The notes beneath the pieces are model-generated. The model saw only the letters and a program-made list of their open reading frames with translations. It ran no database searches and had not been told where the DNA came from. Positions 22,560-35,800 of a DNA stretch of 64,000 nt are shown here, piece after piece. Source of the DNA: Gari tellinella (Eukaryota > Mollusca > Bivalvia > Cardiida > Psammobiidae); contig OV277857.1 in the NCBI GenBank assembly GCA_922989275.2, forward strand, positions 82,763,321 to 82,827,320, written 5' to 3'. Position 1 is the stretch's first letter. Each line of letters opens with the position of its first letter. A program made the position numbers and the translations under genes.

Positions 22560-22855
22560 TGTCCCCCCTCTCTTCCGTTTGTTATTCAATGGCGTATTAA
22601 CACTGTCGTCATTATTTCACACAGATAGGGTCATTTCTCAACGTTAAGAATTGACCCTGGTCTATTTTCAACGTTGAGAAATGACCCCAGCCATTTTACA
22701 ACTAGATATTTCAGCAGTCATAATTTCACGGGTAGGGTATTTTTTCAACGTTGAGAAATGACCCCATTCCCGTTGAAAAATGACCCGCGAGGTCCTTTTT
22801 CAACGTTAAAAAAAGACCGGGATGTCATTTTTCAACGGGGTCAACATTTAATGTT
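22560..22855. repeat. AACGTT minisatellite, right part
   Basis: The CTCAACGTTAAGAATTGACC units resume, ending near TTTTTCAACGGGGTCAAC. Confidence 0.8.
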
Positions 22856-23305
22856 ACAACGGCACTGCGGCACATAGAATGGTTATATAGCGCCAGTGTA
22901 TTGCATACATGTACTTGGTGTCACTTTTGGTGGAGTCTTACCACTCTGTCAGTTCGGACATTGGGTGTATTCCCATCCCACTGGCATTGTTCTTTTGAAC
23001 CTTATCGTGAAATTCACTGCTTGACTTGTACTTGTTCAGCGTCTGATGAAAATCCAAACTGTTTGCACTTCACTTGAGGTTTATTCTAATGAAAAACAAC
23101 AACACATGTAAAGCAGACGATATTACGGTGTTGAAAGGGTTGTATTATGAGATACAGTATCCATTGTTTTTTAAAGCGAATATGAATGATTTCCTATTAA
23201 CAAACTTGGGCTCACCCAACGCCCCTCCGTCCACTTTCTCATCACCGCTTCCTCTTTTGGACCTGATAAAACATCTTTTCAAACTTTAAAAGTACCAATT
23301 AAGGT

Positions 23306-23430
23306 TGTAATCACAGGTACTTGACACATACATCTAGATCTATTACCAAAAAAAATAATATATATATTATTTTTGTTTTTGGTAATAGATCTAGAAATAT
23401 GTGTCAAGTACCTGTGGTTGTAATAAATAA
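23306..23430. repeat. Hairpin with AT-rich tip
   Basis: GTAATCACAGGTACTTGACA...TAGATCTATTACC faces GGTAATAGATCTAG...TGTCAAGTACCTGTGGTTGT around an AATAATATATATATTATT tip. Confidence 0.7.
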
Positions 23431-23564
23431 TACATTAATTAAGTTTTACCTGTTGCATGTAATTTTCTGTTAAATATTTAAACTGGTTGTTCTTACTCAC
23501 TCACAGCACATTCAATCGTAGCGCAGGGTTGCCATAAGTTGATAAGGAAAAATCCTAAGATTGT

Positions 23565-23633
23565 CAAACAGTTTGGGTTCTGATCAGACGCCGCGTTACG
23601 CGGCGTCTGATCAGGACCCAAACTTATTGCAAA
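23565..23633. repeat. Hairpin module G1 upstream of MOCS3
   Basis: GTCAAACAGTTTGGGTTCTG pairs with its complement around GACGCCGCGTTACGCGGCGTC. It follows a family C start (AGGGTTGCCATAAGTTGATA) and lies 171 bases before the MOCS3 ATG. Confidence 0.7.
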
Positions 23634-23803
23634 CGCGCTCCTTTAAAGTGTCATTTTATGAGAGTGAAAGGACTAAGGGAAATCGTATCTTCGGCAATAA
23701 CAGATACAGATACAAGCTATTCGAGCCGTCAGAGTAATAGGCGTTACAACACGGGGCCGAACGTATTAAAATCCTATAAAGCGTCTCACAAACGCGGATC
23801 AAT

Positions 23804-23884
23804 ATGGAGTCGAGCAATGATGAAATTGAGGAGTTGAAAAAACAACTTAGAGAAAAGGATGAAGAAATAAGGATTTTGAAAAAT
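23804..23884 (+). CDS. MOCS3: MOCS3 exon 1
   Basis: [19 protein letters not shown] and on to ILKN, then donor GTCAGT, phase 0. The Glu/Lys-rich helix resembles the human N-terminus, which supports this ATG. Confidence 0.85.
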
Positions 23885-26800
23885 GTCAGTTGAATTTTAT
23901 TAACAGTAATATTTTAAGATCTGGTCACCTAAAATGTCAGATGTTAACTGTAACAATTTGACATATCCTGTACTGATTAATGTAAATAATGGTTCGTCCT
24001 TGTATAATTTCGACCCCGATTTTGTAAGATGTCCAGAATGATATAGTGACCGGACCCGGGAATCGAACCCGGGACCTCCCGCTTGCAAGGCGAGCGTTAT
24101 AACCATTGAGCCAAAAGTCCGGACGTTAGGCTCGAGGGCCTAACACTGCCTATATTCACTACACTCCTCCCCATCTTAATTTTGAGGTCCTTTTTATCCC
24201 TTTCGACTTACGGTAGCTACCACCCGTCATTTCTGACGGTGATCCATGCATCGGGCAAGAACAGTCGTCACCAGATGGTGCGGAAAAATCGTTTGCCGAC
24301 AACGCCATTATAGTGACCGGGCCCGGGAATCGAACCCGGGACCTCCCGCTTGCAAGGCGAGCGTTATAACCATTGACTCAATGATTGAGCCAAAAGTCCA
24401 GACGTTAGGCTCGAGGGCCTAACACTGCCTATATTCACTACAATGATTTCACTTGACCAACAGCAGAGTATAAACTAATTTATTTAATATTAGTTAGTTT
24501 CATTTCATTGCAGAACACTTACAAGAACTGGGACCAGGCCTTAGGGGGAGGGGTGAAATCATCAGAGTTTAATTTGGGAGCCAGGGGTAATCAGTCCAAA
24601 TTCCAATAAGCCCATAGATGGCAGAAACTGACGTTAACAAGAAACCAAACTGTGTCATAAAATCAAAATCAAGAGTGTCAACTACAACATATATGGGAAG
24701 GTCCAGGATGAATCATTGATCAATTAGCCTTTAAAAAAGGAATTACGGACGATTCGTCAAAGTGTAAACTCGTCAAAAAGGCAATATATAGTAATGGCAA
24801 AAGACGATTCATCAAAAAGGATTTTGTGTTGGAGGTATATACTAACCAGTTTAAACATATATAAAATAATACTTTTTTGTTAAATGAATAGGTTTATATT
24901 GGTAAAATTTACAATTATCAAGACGTTGAGGTTGTAACATATAAATTACTAGATCTAATTTAAATATATGTAAGATGAATATTGATGCCGATTTGTCCAA
25001 ATAAAAGTAAACTTTACCATAATAGGGAGAGTTTTCAATGTATTATATTGAGTGTACATTTTATTTAGTGTTTAAGCATAATTGATTTACAAGAGAAAAG
25101 TTTAGCTTAAATCAGACAGTACAAAAGTAATGCAGAAATCAGAGCTCTATGCCCTCGCCCATATATAATAACTTCTATTAGAATATCTCGTGACGTATCT
25201 TGATGTATATAATAGTAACTTCTATTAGAATATCCCGTGACGTATCCTTGATAGAATGTGTTATTTAAAATAATTTAAAAATTGAGTCTGTGTATATATA
25301 GTTTAGACACTGATCTAATGCTAAAATTAACACACATGCAATGCTTTAATAAGAAACGGTAGATCACGTGCAAATCACTTTAATTGGCTGGGCATTGTTG
25401 ATTATCTGGTGCGAAAAGTTGATTGGCAATTACTCGACCTGTTATATCTGCACTGGTATTAAACTGTTAAAACAACAAATCAATTAATGTAATCATCATA
25501 GGCAAAAGTACACTGGAATGTGTTGCTCAGTGATCAAACATGTGTCGAGCAGTTTGGATACTGATAAGAACTTATGTGATAGCGCGAAGCCTTATGATCA
25601 TTATCTACACTGTTTGACAGTTTGCACCATAATGTAAATATGTAGATGATAAACATTTAATTTGTTAACAGTGTAGACCCGGACCAAAGTGTTCCCGACA
25701 GTTTTTGAATTCTCTATACTCTATAGATTCATACATTGTCATTTTGCACGATTTCACTGTGTACCACGAATGAGGGTTCTTCATTCGTGTGTTACCTAAT
25801 TATCTGATAGCGCCGAAGCCTTATGATCAGGGTCTACACTGTTTTAAATGAAAGTTTGTCCTTAGAGATCGAAAATATTAGAAAAGAGCAGATTATATAT
25901 TAATACTATTTAAATTCCCTATCTGGGACATCGTTATATTTATTGTATAATTAAATCAGTATACAAAAACCTTTTTGACGAGTTGACTACCCTTTTGTAC
26001 TATAATTCCTTTTTGACGAGTTGACTACCCCTTTTGTACAATAATTCCTTTTTGACGAGTTTGCACTTTGACGAATTGTCCATCACCCTAAAAAAGAACT
26101 TTATTTTAAAAATTTAAAAATAAAAGAGACATATTAAGCCATTTTGGCAAAATTCTTAAATTTAAAACATAACGTATCAAATGTATGGCCCATTTCGTAG
26201 ATAAGAGCTCATGCTTGATAATATATGTGTACAGAGTGTTCTGATTATTTACAAAAGTGTCATGAGTCTTAATACTACAGTCTACTACTCACTTCTACTC
26301 ATACAGGTTTTCAGTTCTAAGACTTCTAGAGTGTTTAGCCTAAGTAACCAATGATATCCCCTTAGTCTGTTTTTTTTCTTTATTTTGAACCTTAATATGC
26401 ATTCTGCTTTACATTCAGCCTTCTTTAACCCATTACCCATTAGCCTGTGTCTAGCATTGAAGATAGCTGACTACTTAAAGCAGGTTGAAAGTAAAGCAGA
26501 ATGCACCTTTTAAGTGCATTCTGCTTTACTTCCAGCCTGCTTTAAGCTACCATTTGCTAGGATAAATAAAATATTTCTTATGATGCATATTAATGACTGT
26601 ATAAAGTGGAACTATTAAAAAAAAGTATTTTCTTCAATGGAGGAATAAACTAAAGGCATAAAAGGGGTATTTATGGGTTAATGGGTTAAGATACCATCTG
26701 CTAGGATCAAGGAAATATTTCTTATGTTGCAAATTCATGATCTTATAAGATAAAACTGTTTCTTCAGGGGAGGAATTTATTAAATGCCTAAAAAGCGTAT

Positions 26801-29800
26801 CTATGGAGTAAAGGGTTAGAACTAAAAAGGAAATTTATTATGAGCGTTCTAGACAACATAATCCATATGTAACACTCTTGATTTGAATCATCTAGATTTG
26901 GTAACTATTTCAATGGATTCAACTTTTAAATTGTAGAAATTACAAGGAGAATCGTTTCCTGGCAAGAAGGGAGACAATTTGGCATTGGAAGAAAGGAGAA
27001 AGACCATGCTCACCAATGCAGAAATTTCTCGTTACAGTCGACAACTCATTCTGCCTGAAATTGGAATTAAAGGTCTGTATCTGTGTTTTTTAACATCTGT
27101 CTGTATGTCCATATTAGCATGACAACTTTGAGAAGGGTTAAAATAATGCTTCAGAGAAGAAACATTTACCCTTCTCCTATTATAAATAATTAACTGATAT
27201 TAGTTTAAACATCTTTTATTCAGGAAAAACATAACATGAATATTAACATATTTGACAGCATAATAACTGATATTAGAAAACAGTGCAGACCCTGATCAGA
27301 CAGCTCCTCTAAAACATCAATACAGTATAACCTCTCTATTAAGACCACTAAAATGAAGGCTAACTGTTTGTATAAAAGACAGGTGACAGCTTAAAGCAAG
27401 ATGACAGTAAAACAGAAAGCTCCTAAAGGAGCTTTCTGTATTACTGTCTCCTTGCTTTAAGCAGTCACTACTCTTAAACATCTAATATTTAACACAATTT
27501 AGTGGTCATAATAGAGAGATATTTACTGTATATGCTAATAGTTGGAGAAGGTTTAATTTGATTTAATTTTCAGGACAGATAGCACTAGGAAACACATCTG
27601 TGCTTATTGTTGGAGCTGGAGGTTTGGGTTGTCCAGCAGCAATATACCTGACAGCAGCAGGAATAGGTAAGTATGCTGATACTTTAACGCAGTAATAGTG
27701 TGCCTTTTATAGAACAACTCACTGTGAATTTTGTCATAACAAAGTTTCTTGCTGATGACATAACCACCTTTCATAAACAAACATCTGTTGTTGATTGGGT
27801 TAGATCTTTAACACATTACCCCCATAAATACGCCTTTTTACACCTGTAATATATTCCTTCACTGTAGAAAATGATTTCAATTTATACAGTTATGAATATG
27901 AATGATAAAAAATGTGTGCTATATACTAACAGATGGAAGCTTAAAGGGACTCGCAACCGGATGGTGTACTTGTCAAAATAAAATAAAATACTCAAATAAA
28001 AGCAAAGTTGTGGCATTATTTGGCTTCTGACATTAAAAAAATATGATCAGTCCAAAGAAAGTCTCAAGAATCGTCACCGAATCTTAGGTTTTTTTAGATA
28101 TTTTTCATCGTTTTTCTATAGCGTTAGCTAACGGTATAGTTGTTGTTGTTGCTTCTCTACACGGGCTCAGCCATAAACCCGAGCCGAATAAAGTACTATC
28201 AATCGCTACCAGTTAAGTACGTTAATTCGCTACCATATATATAGATATAGAACGCCAGTAACCGCGTGGTTAAAGGCGTTTCCCTTTTTGTCATGTTTGT
28301 CTCCGCATGGAGGGTCACGGGTTCGAATCCCACCAGAGCTTCTTTTTTTTTTTTGAAATGCATTTTTTAACAGAATTTATTATCCTAAACTAAATCTTAC
28401 CCATTTATATAAGCATTTGACATATATTTACAAATTACTATTTTTAATGCTAAATCCGGTTGCGAGCCTCTTTAAAGCAGGCTGAAAGTAAAGCAGAATG
28501 TGCTTTACTTTCAACCTGTTTTAAGTGGTCACCTATTTTTAAAACTCAAATCAGGCTATGGGGGTAATGGGTTAACTTACCAAAATGTAAAGCTGAGACT
28601 GGATATATCAATCCTATATGCAAATGTGTATACCATCTACCCAGATCAGAGTACTCCTGAAGGAGTCTTCTGATCAGGGTATGCCCTGTTAATGGGTCAA
28701 CCCTTTCATACATTTCAATTTATTCCACCACTAAAGACAGTATTTCCAGTTTATACAGTCATGAATTTTCACAATAAGAAATAATTTCTATAGCCTAAAA
28801 GATGGTAGATTAAAGCAGGCTAAAAGTAATGCAGAATGTGCCTTTACTTTCCACCTTCTTTCAGTCGTCATCTGTCCTCAAAACTAGAAAAAGGCTATTG
28901 GGTAATGGGTTAAAGCAATATTAACATAAAGCATAACACTCTTACAAGAGCTGTATGCTTTAATTTTATCATGCCTAAAACAGCCATCAGCAGTATGCAC
29001 AGTTGGATATACATGTATATGATATGTAAAAATGACTATGGAGTTTGGGCAATTCCATTACTCCATAAATACTCATTTGTTTGCCTTTAATTCATGCAAT
29101 TACTAAAGAAAATACATGTAGTTCCATTTTATACAGTCATGAATATGCATGTAGTTAGAAATAATTGCTATACCCTGCCAGGCTTCACCCTTATAAGAAG
29201 GATTAATCAATGTCCTGCTTAATCAAAACTGAATGATGATGATGATGATAATCCTAATAAAAAGATAGCTGATAGCAGGCAGAAAGTAAAGTAGAATGTG
29301 TCTCAATGCACATTCTGCTTTACTTTCCATCTGCTGTAAATGGTCATGAGTCTTCAAAACTAGATGATAAGGATTGAGCTTTGAGGTACAGTAAAACCTC
29401 TCTATTACGACCACTAAAGTATGTTAATTATTATGGTGTTTACGGTAGGTGACCGCTTAAAGCAAGGTGATAGTGAAACAGAAAGCTCCTTTAGGAGCTT
29501 TCTGTTTCACTGTCATCTTGCTTTAAGCTGTCACCTCTCTATTTAACAATCAATTAGCCTTCGTTTTAGTGGTCGTTATAGCGAGGTTTTACTGTATGTT
29601 GACCTTTGATACTGTTTGTTTCATGCAGAGTTTTAGTTCAGGTGGCAGCAACCCTATTCAACATTGCTTGTATACTTGATACAGGTACTCTTGGGATTGT
29701 CGACTATGATGAAGTTGAGATTAGCAATCTTCACAGACAGATCTTGCATACAGAGGAGCGTGTAGGTGTTCACAAGAGTCAATCAGTCGCTCAAAGTTGT

Positions 29801-32800
29801 CAAAAGTAAGTAAACTAGGCTTTAGAATGTGGAGATTGAATATACAATAAAACCTCTTTAATATGTGAACACAGGAAATAATACTATTCAATGGTGTAAA
29901 ATTCTACTCGCCCACTCGCCATGGCCAGTAACTTTTTATCAGGGCGAGCAGATTTACTGATAATTTACAACAGAAACTAATGAGCAAAATGTCATTATCA
30001 CCCAGCAGGGCGAGTAACAATTCTGAAAATTTTACACCCCTGCTATTTGGTGACCAGTATTAAAGATTGGAGACTGCTTAAAGCAAGATGAAAGTAAAGC
30101 AGAAAGCTCCAACAGGAGCTTTCTGCTTTACTTCCATCTTGTTTTAAGCAGATACTTGCTTTATACACCCCGAGGAAAACCTTGTTTAGTGGTTGTTTTA
30201 GTTGGATTTTACTATATCCACCCTAGCAAATAGTTTAGTTTTCTCAAGATCAGAGGGCATCCTACTGATACGTTTCAGTCTTTATATCCATATGTGACTT
30301 TATAGTCTGATGCTGGGTTGCTGCTTTTGTCTAAACAGAGGTATGACTTTGATTTTGAACCTGGTGTCTTAGACATTTCTAGGGTCTGCTAGCTGTACGC
30401 TTTCTATTCATTTCTTTTTTCCAGTGTTTAAGCCAAGCCGTTGCCTACATAGCACTATGTATGAAAAGTTTCGTACACTTCATTCATCAGGGCATAGAAA
30501 AAGTATGTAAAGGCATTTAGGAAAAGGATTTCTATAGATTAATGTTCATTAATTATATTGTCAATTGCTATACAGTTAATGCTTGTATTTGACTAAAATT
30601 TATCTCTTTAGACAGGTGTGTGCTTAGTGATGAACAAATAGAATGCGTCAGGGCTGCCATAAGTTGACATGAAAAATCCTAAGATTTCCAAATTTGCATT
30701 TTTCAAGTGCGATTTTACGAATCATACCTTTACCCTATAGCCTTTTTTAGCTCACCAGAGCTAGCTCAGGGTGAGCTTTTGCAATACTTGAATGTCCGGC
30801 GTCCGTCGTTCGTCGTCCGTCATCAACAATTTTGGTGTTTATTCTCTAGAGGCCACAATATTTATCCAATCTTTCTCAAACTTGCTAAAATGGTATATTG
30901 CCATAAGAGTTCGGATGAGTTCGATTTTGGTTGAAATTGGACAAATAGGTCAAGAGTTATCTACCTTTGAATTGCTGAAAATGCCATATTTAAGGGTGTT
31001 TACACTCTAGAGGCCACAATATTTCTCCAATCTTTCTAAAACTTGCCCAGATTGTATATGATCATAAGAGTTCGGATGAGTTTGATTATGGTTGAAATCT
31101 GAATAATAGATCAAGAGTTATCTACCTTTGAACTGCTGATAATGCCATATTTAACAGTGTTTACACTCTAGAGGCCACAATATTTATCCAATCTATCTCA
31201 AACTATCTCAGATTGTATATGACTATAAGAGTTCAAATGAGTTTGATTATGGTTGTAATCAGATCAATGGGTCGAGAGTTATCTACCTTTGAATTGCTGA
31301 AAATGTCATATTTAAGGGTGAAAGCCCGGGGCATAAGTCGAAAAATACTTCATTTCATGATGCAAGCAAACCACTTTGCAGGTTTACTAACATGACCATT
31401 GTCAACCGAAAAAAACCGTTAGCCACTTCAATTTCCCTGGCAGATTCAAGATGGCGGCCATTTTCAAAATGGCCGCCATTTCCATTTTGTATAAGTTTTT
31501 TCGTAATTGTTATTTCCATACCAGTTCGAAAAGTCACACAAAACTAATATGTATGAGATGTAAAATGAAAATCATCAATTGTGGATTACGAAATATTGCT
31601 AATTATTCAAAATGGTAGCCAAAAATTCAAAATGGCGGCCATTTTCACTATTTTCAATTGTACTTTAACCACATGTAATTTTAAAGGATTATAAAACAAC
31701 TTTTCCTCGGGCCATTTGTAAACTTTTCTGTTCTTATACTACTATTTAAAGTTATTAAAGTCTATACATTTGTTTAATGCATTAATTCCAATACGATTTC
31801 CACGTCCACACTACACGAAGATACTAACAAAATTCCTTCACATGATTTCATTTTAAAACTTTGATTTATTTCTAAAATAGTCTTGCCGGACTTTTGGGAA
31901 ATGGCTTTTTTAAGGAAAGTTGACATACCTCCTTTTTACCACAATTAAGGTGTGCTGAATCTATTCCTGCTATCTGTCACATTCTCCTATGAAACTAACA
32001 GCCAAACAATGATGAACAAAAACAACAAAATGACCGCCAAAACAATTATTTTTCGTTATTATATACGATCTTTCGGGGACCAAACACACATATTACATCT
32101 GCTTCTCCTAAACCACATGGCTGATTACAACGAAACTCAAGATGGACAATTTTTAGGCAAATCTCTTTTAACGAATTGATTTAATATAACACTCTGGTTG
32201 CCATGGCGACAACAGAAAAAAAACTGCACAATTTAAAATATATTATCCCCAAAGTCCGGAACTTAGACATGTTATGTATAGTAATACCAAGCAGGCCTCT
32301 ATCAAGTTTATTCATAACATATTCCTTAATCAAGATTATTGTGGTGTAAAATACGCTGAAAACCATATTGTAATATATTGCAATACAGAGAAACTGTATT
32401 GCAATATAAGTAAATTGGTCCAGCGCCGGGATTAACAGCCTTACATAGAGGTATCGTATATAGGATTAGCCCAAAGTTAGCTATTTGATGTAAAGTATAA
32501 CGTAGTAGACCTATACCAAGTAGTTAAAACCATAATAGCTCGGGATTCATAAATCTACCCGCCCATGGGTCACTAGCTTTACATATATTTAAATAGGAAA
32601 CTATATAAAATCTTATCAAAAACCTTTTAGCCCAGAACTTCGTTTCATATTGTAGAATATCGCCTTGAAGACATCTATCAACTTTGTTAAATCATAGCGC
32701 TAGTTTTAGAATTTGGTATCTATAGTTTTATGGGTTTACATAGACTTTTATTTGAATACTTAAAAGATTATTCATGTCAACACCCTAAAGCATTATTGTC

Positions 32801-35800
32801 TCCCTACAATAGTCCCCCTTACAACGATTTCCTCCTTACAACAATGGTTACCACTTTTGCCCATACAACACAATTTACACCTTTCTATAACAATTCCATC
32901 CTTACAACACACAGCATATTTGTCTACGGCTGGGTATTGTTGTAGCGATTCAGCAGTGTAGAATTCTTTCAAGTTTGTTAAAGAAAGTAGCTGTCATGTC
33001 AACATATTACCAATGAAATATTAGTTTTTGAAAAAGTGTCCAATACCATAATGCGAAACATCCAATAAGTATATTTTAACCAGAATGACGTAGTAGACCT
33101 CTTTCAGGTTAGTTCAAATCAGAGCCCTAGTATTATAATTGTCCCCACACAGCGGCTATTGTGTCAAAATCCATGACACCGGTGAGCGATATAGGGGGGT
33201 TACGGTCCTCTTGTTTAAGCAGTTTAGTCACACAAACTATGCTCAAAGGGGAAACGTATATGTGAATAAAATGCACCATGCAGCTATCAACAGAATCGTT
33301 TCATGAATTTCTGAAATGGAATCGTTGTAGCGATGAAACCTAAGTGTTGATTCAACCATGCTGATCCAGTTAAAAGCCAATAATTGATAAATAAATAGAA
33401 GAATAAGCAGGAATTATTGGTAACACTCAGACCACAACTACCTTAATGAGACAATTCTCAACCCTAGCAATAGACCAAGCTCACGAACAGACGAATGCAA
33501 TCATCAAAGGCAATGGGGGTGCACTTTGCATCACAGAGGACCTTCACCTCTAAGACACTGAATTATGGCAGGCCCCGATTATGTACAGAGTACGATGAAG
33601 AATCTAGCGCGAGTCACCATGAGCAAGCAAAGAGTGAGCATACATCATTGCTTTGGAAAGTGACAGGGTTAACCTCGACCATCAAGATGACATAGGTCTT
33701 GATTTTAACAAAGTTGATAGAGGTCTTCTAGGCGAAATATCTGCACTAAAAATGAAGCTTTGGCTATAAGGTTTAGATAAGATTTCTTTAAGTTTCCTTT
33801 TTAAATCTATGTAAAGCTGGTGACCTATTTGTGGGGTTATTTACTACATCCAGACTACAATGCTTTTAACAAACTGTGTAGATGTCTACTATGCTTTGCT
33901 TTACATCAAATATTTGAGCTTTGGGTTTATGAATTTTGTGAAGCATATTTTTCTATATGCGATAAGTCTATGTCAAGCTATTGACCCCGAGGCAGGGCCT
34001 CTTTACTTACGAGGGTCATTCCAAAATTATTTTACTTTTGCACACATGTATAATAATCATGTGTAATACATCGTTGAAAAGCGCATTTCTTGCGGATACA
34101 TCGATGCATAATAAATTGACAACAACAGTTCTCATCGTTGTGGAAAATAGGCATCAATGTTTGACAGTCATAGGCACTAGCCATATTGTTATATCATATA
34201 GCTTAGAAAAAGTGCCATAACGCTTTTAAATGTCGAACTAGCTGGAACTTTACTTATGTTTTAGGCCACCAACACTTAATATATTAAATTGAATAGTATT
34301 AATAAATTTGAGGTGTGTGTTTCACCTACTTTTATTGTAAAATTAAAATATGCATTAAAATGTATAATATAACTTGAAAAATGCAAAAAAGGATCTTACA
34401 TTTGTTTATTGATTATAACAAATTGATTACGAATAAGTGATTTATTTTTCAATTTCATCTTAAACAGGATACAGTTTTACAACAAACTAAACTATTTTTT
34501 GTTTCTCAATAACTAAGTTGTTAATCTATCAACTATAACATGTATATGAATATAGTATTCATCGACAAACTGTACTGAATTTGATAACTTTGTTTTGAAA
34601 CGTTCGCATAACAACAAAACAACATATAAAACTATATTTGGCCCTTCAATGCATCACAATAGTAGTTTCAAACTCTATAACATGCATGGCTGTAGTGTCA
34701 TTCGTGTTGTGTTATTTTCACCAAATTTAGACCGTGTAAAATAAGAATATTGACTTGCATGATAAGTTGTCAAATCCGCACGAAATTGGCCTTTAAAATG
34801 ATGTATTAAGACAAAAATCTTACATATAGATTTCAAGTAAATGCCAAAGTAACACACATTTTGACGGACGCTAGTTTATTGCTATATATTGCAATACAGT
34901 TTCTGCATATTGCAATATATTAAAATATGGCTTCCAGCGTATTGTTACCCTATAACAATTTAGATGAAAGAATATGATATGAATAAACTTGATTGATTGA
35001 ATAAATCCTTTGAAAGAAATTAGCCCAAAGAATGTTCCTGTAACGTATGGTTTGTACTCAGCAATGTGGTTAAGGAGGAGTAAATACTATGTGTATTTGA
35101 TTCCCGAAAGATCGGAAATAATAACGAAAATAAGTGTTTTGGTGGCCATTTTGTTTTTTTACCATTTTTGGGCTTTCGGCCTCGTGGGAGAGAGTGAAAG
35201 ACAATAAAAATGGATTTAACATGCCTACATTATGGCAAAAATATGATCTGTCAACTTTTCCCAAAAATGCCTATAGGAATGTTATTTCCCCAAAACCCGA
35301 CAAGTCTATTTAAGACAAAAAAGCAATGTTACAAAATGAAAAATCTTAGTGTTATTAGAAATTTTGAGCGTTACAATTGTATCGGAAATCATGCATAAAA
35401 CAAATGTATATACTTCAATAGCTTTACATAGTATTAGGACAGAACAATGAACACACAATCCGTGGAAATGTAGTTTAATAATCCTTCAGAAATACATGTG
35501 CTCGTATAACAATGAAAAAAGAGTGAAAATGGCCGCCATTTTGAATTTTTGGCGGCCATCTTGAATAATTTGCAATATCCCGCGATCCAAAATTGATGAT
35601 TTATATTTTACATCTCATAAGTGTTAGTTTTGCGTGCCTTTTTGTATGTACATTAGGAGGGCAATAACGACATTACTTATGCAAACTTTAAATGGCAGCC
35701 ATTTTGAAAATGGCCGCCATCTTGAATCTGCCAGGGAAATTGAAGTGGCTAACGAGGTTTTTAGGATAAGATATGTCTAAACACTAATTGTAGAAAGTCC

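Larger units (their letters stand above)
27808..28574 (-). mobile_element. Family B element split by an insertion
   Basis: The left half (TTAACACATTACCCCCATAA) and right half (TTTAAAGCAGGCTGAAAGTA to GGGGTAATGGGTTAA) are separated by the ~515-base element at 27956-28471. Confidence 0.75.

Noticed and set aside
24051..24122. A functional tRNA-Ala gene
   Set aside because: A and B boxes match, but the acceptor stem does not close in the correct register and the unit repeats with SINE-like flanks.
29606..29684. Upstream extension of MOCS3 exon 4
   Set aside because: The frame is open but does not match the family. The ATACAG acceptor at 29684 gives the correct phase and sequence.
30425..30520. 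Possible MOCS3 exon after TTTTTTCCAG
   Set aside because: In the required phase it stops almost at once. The real next exon is at 36869.
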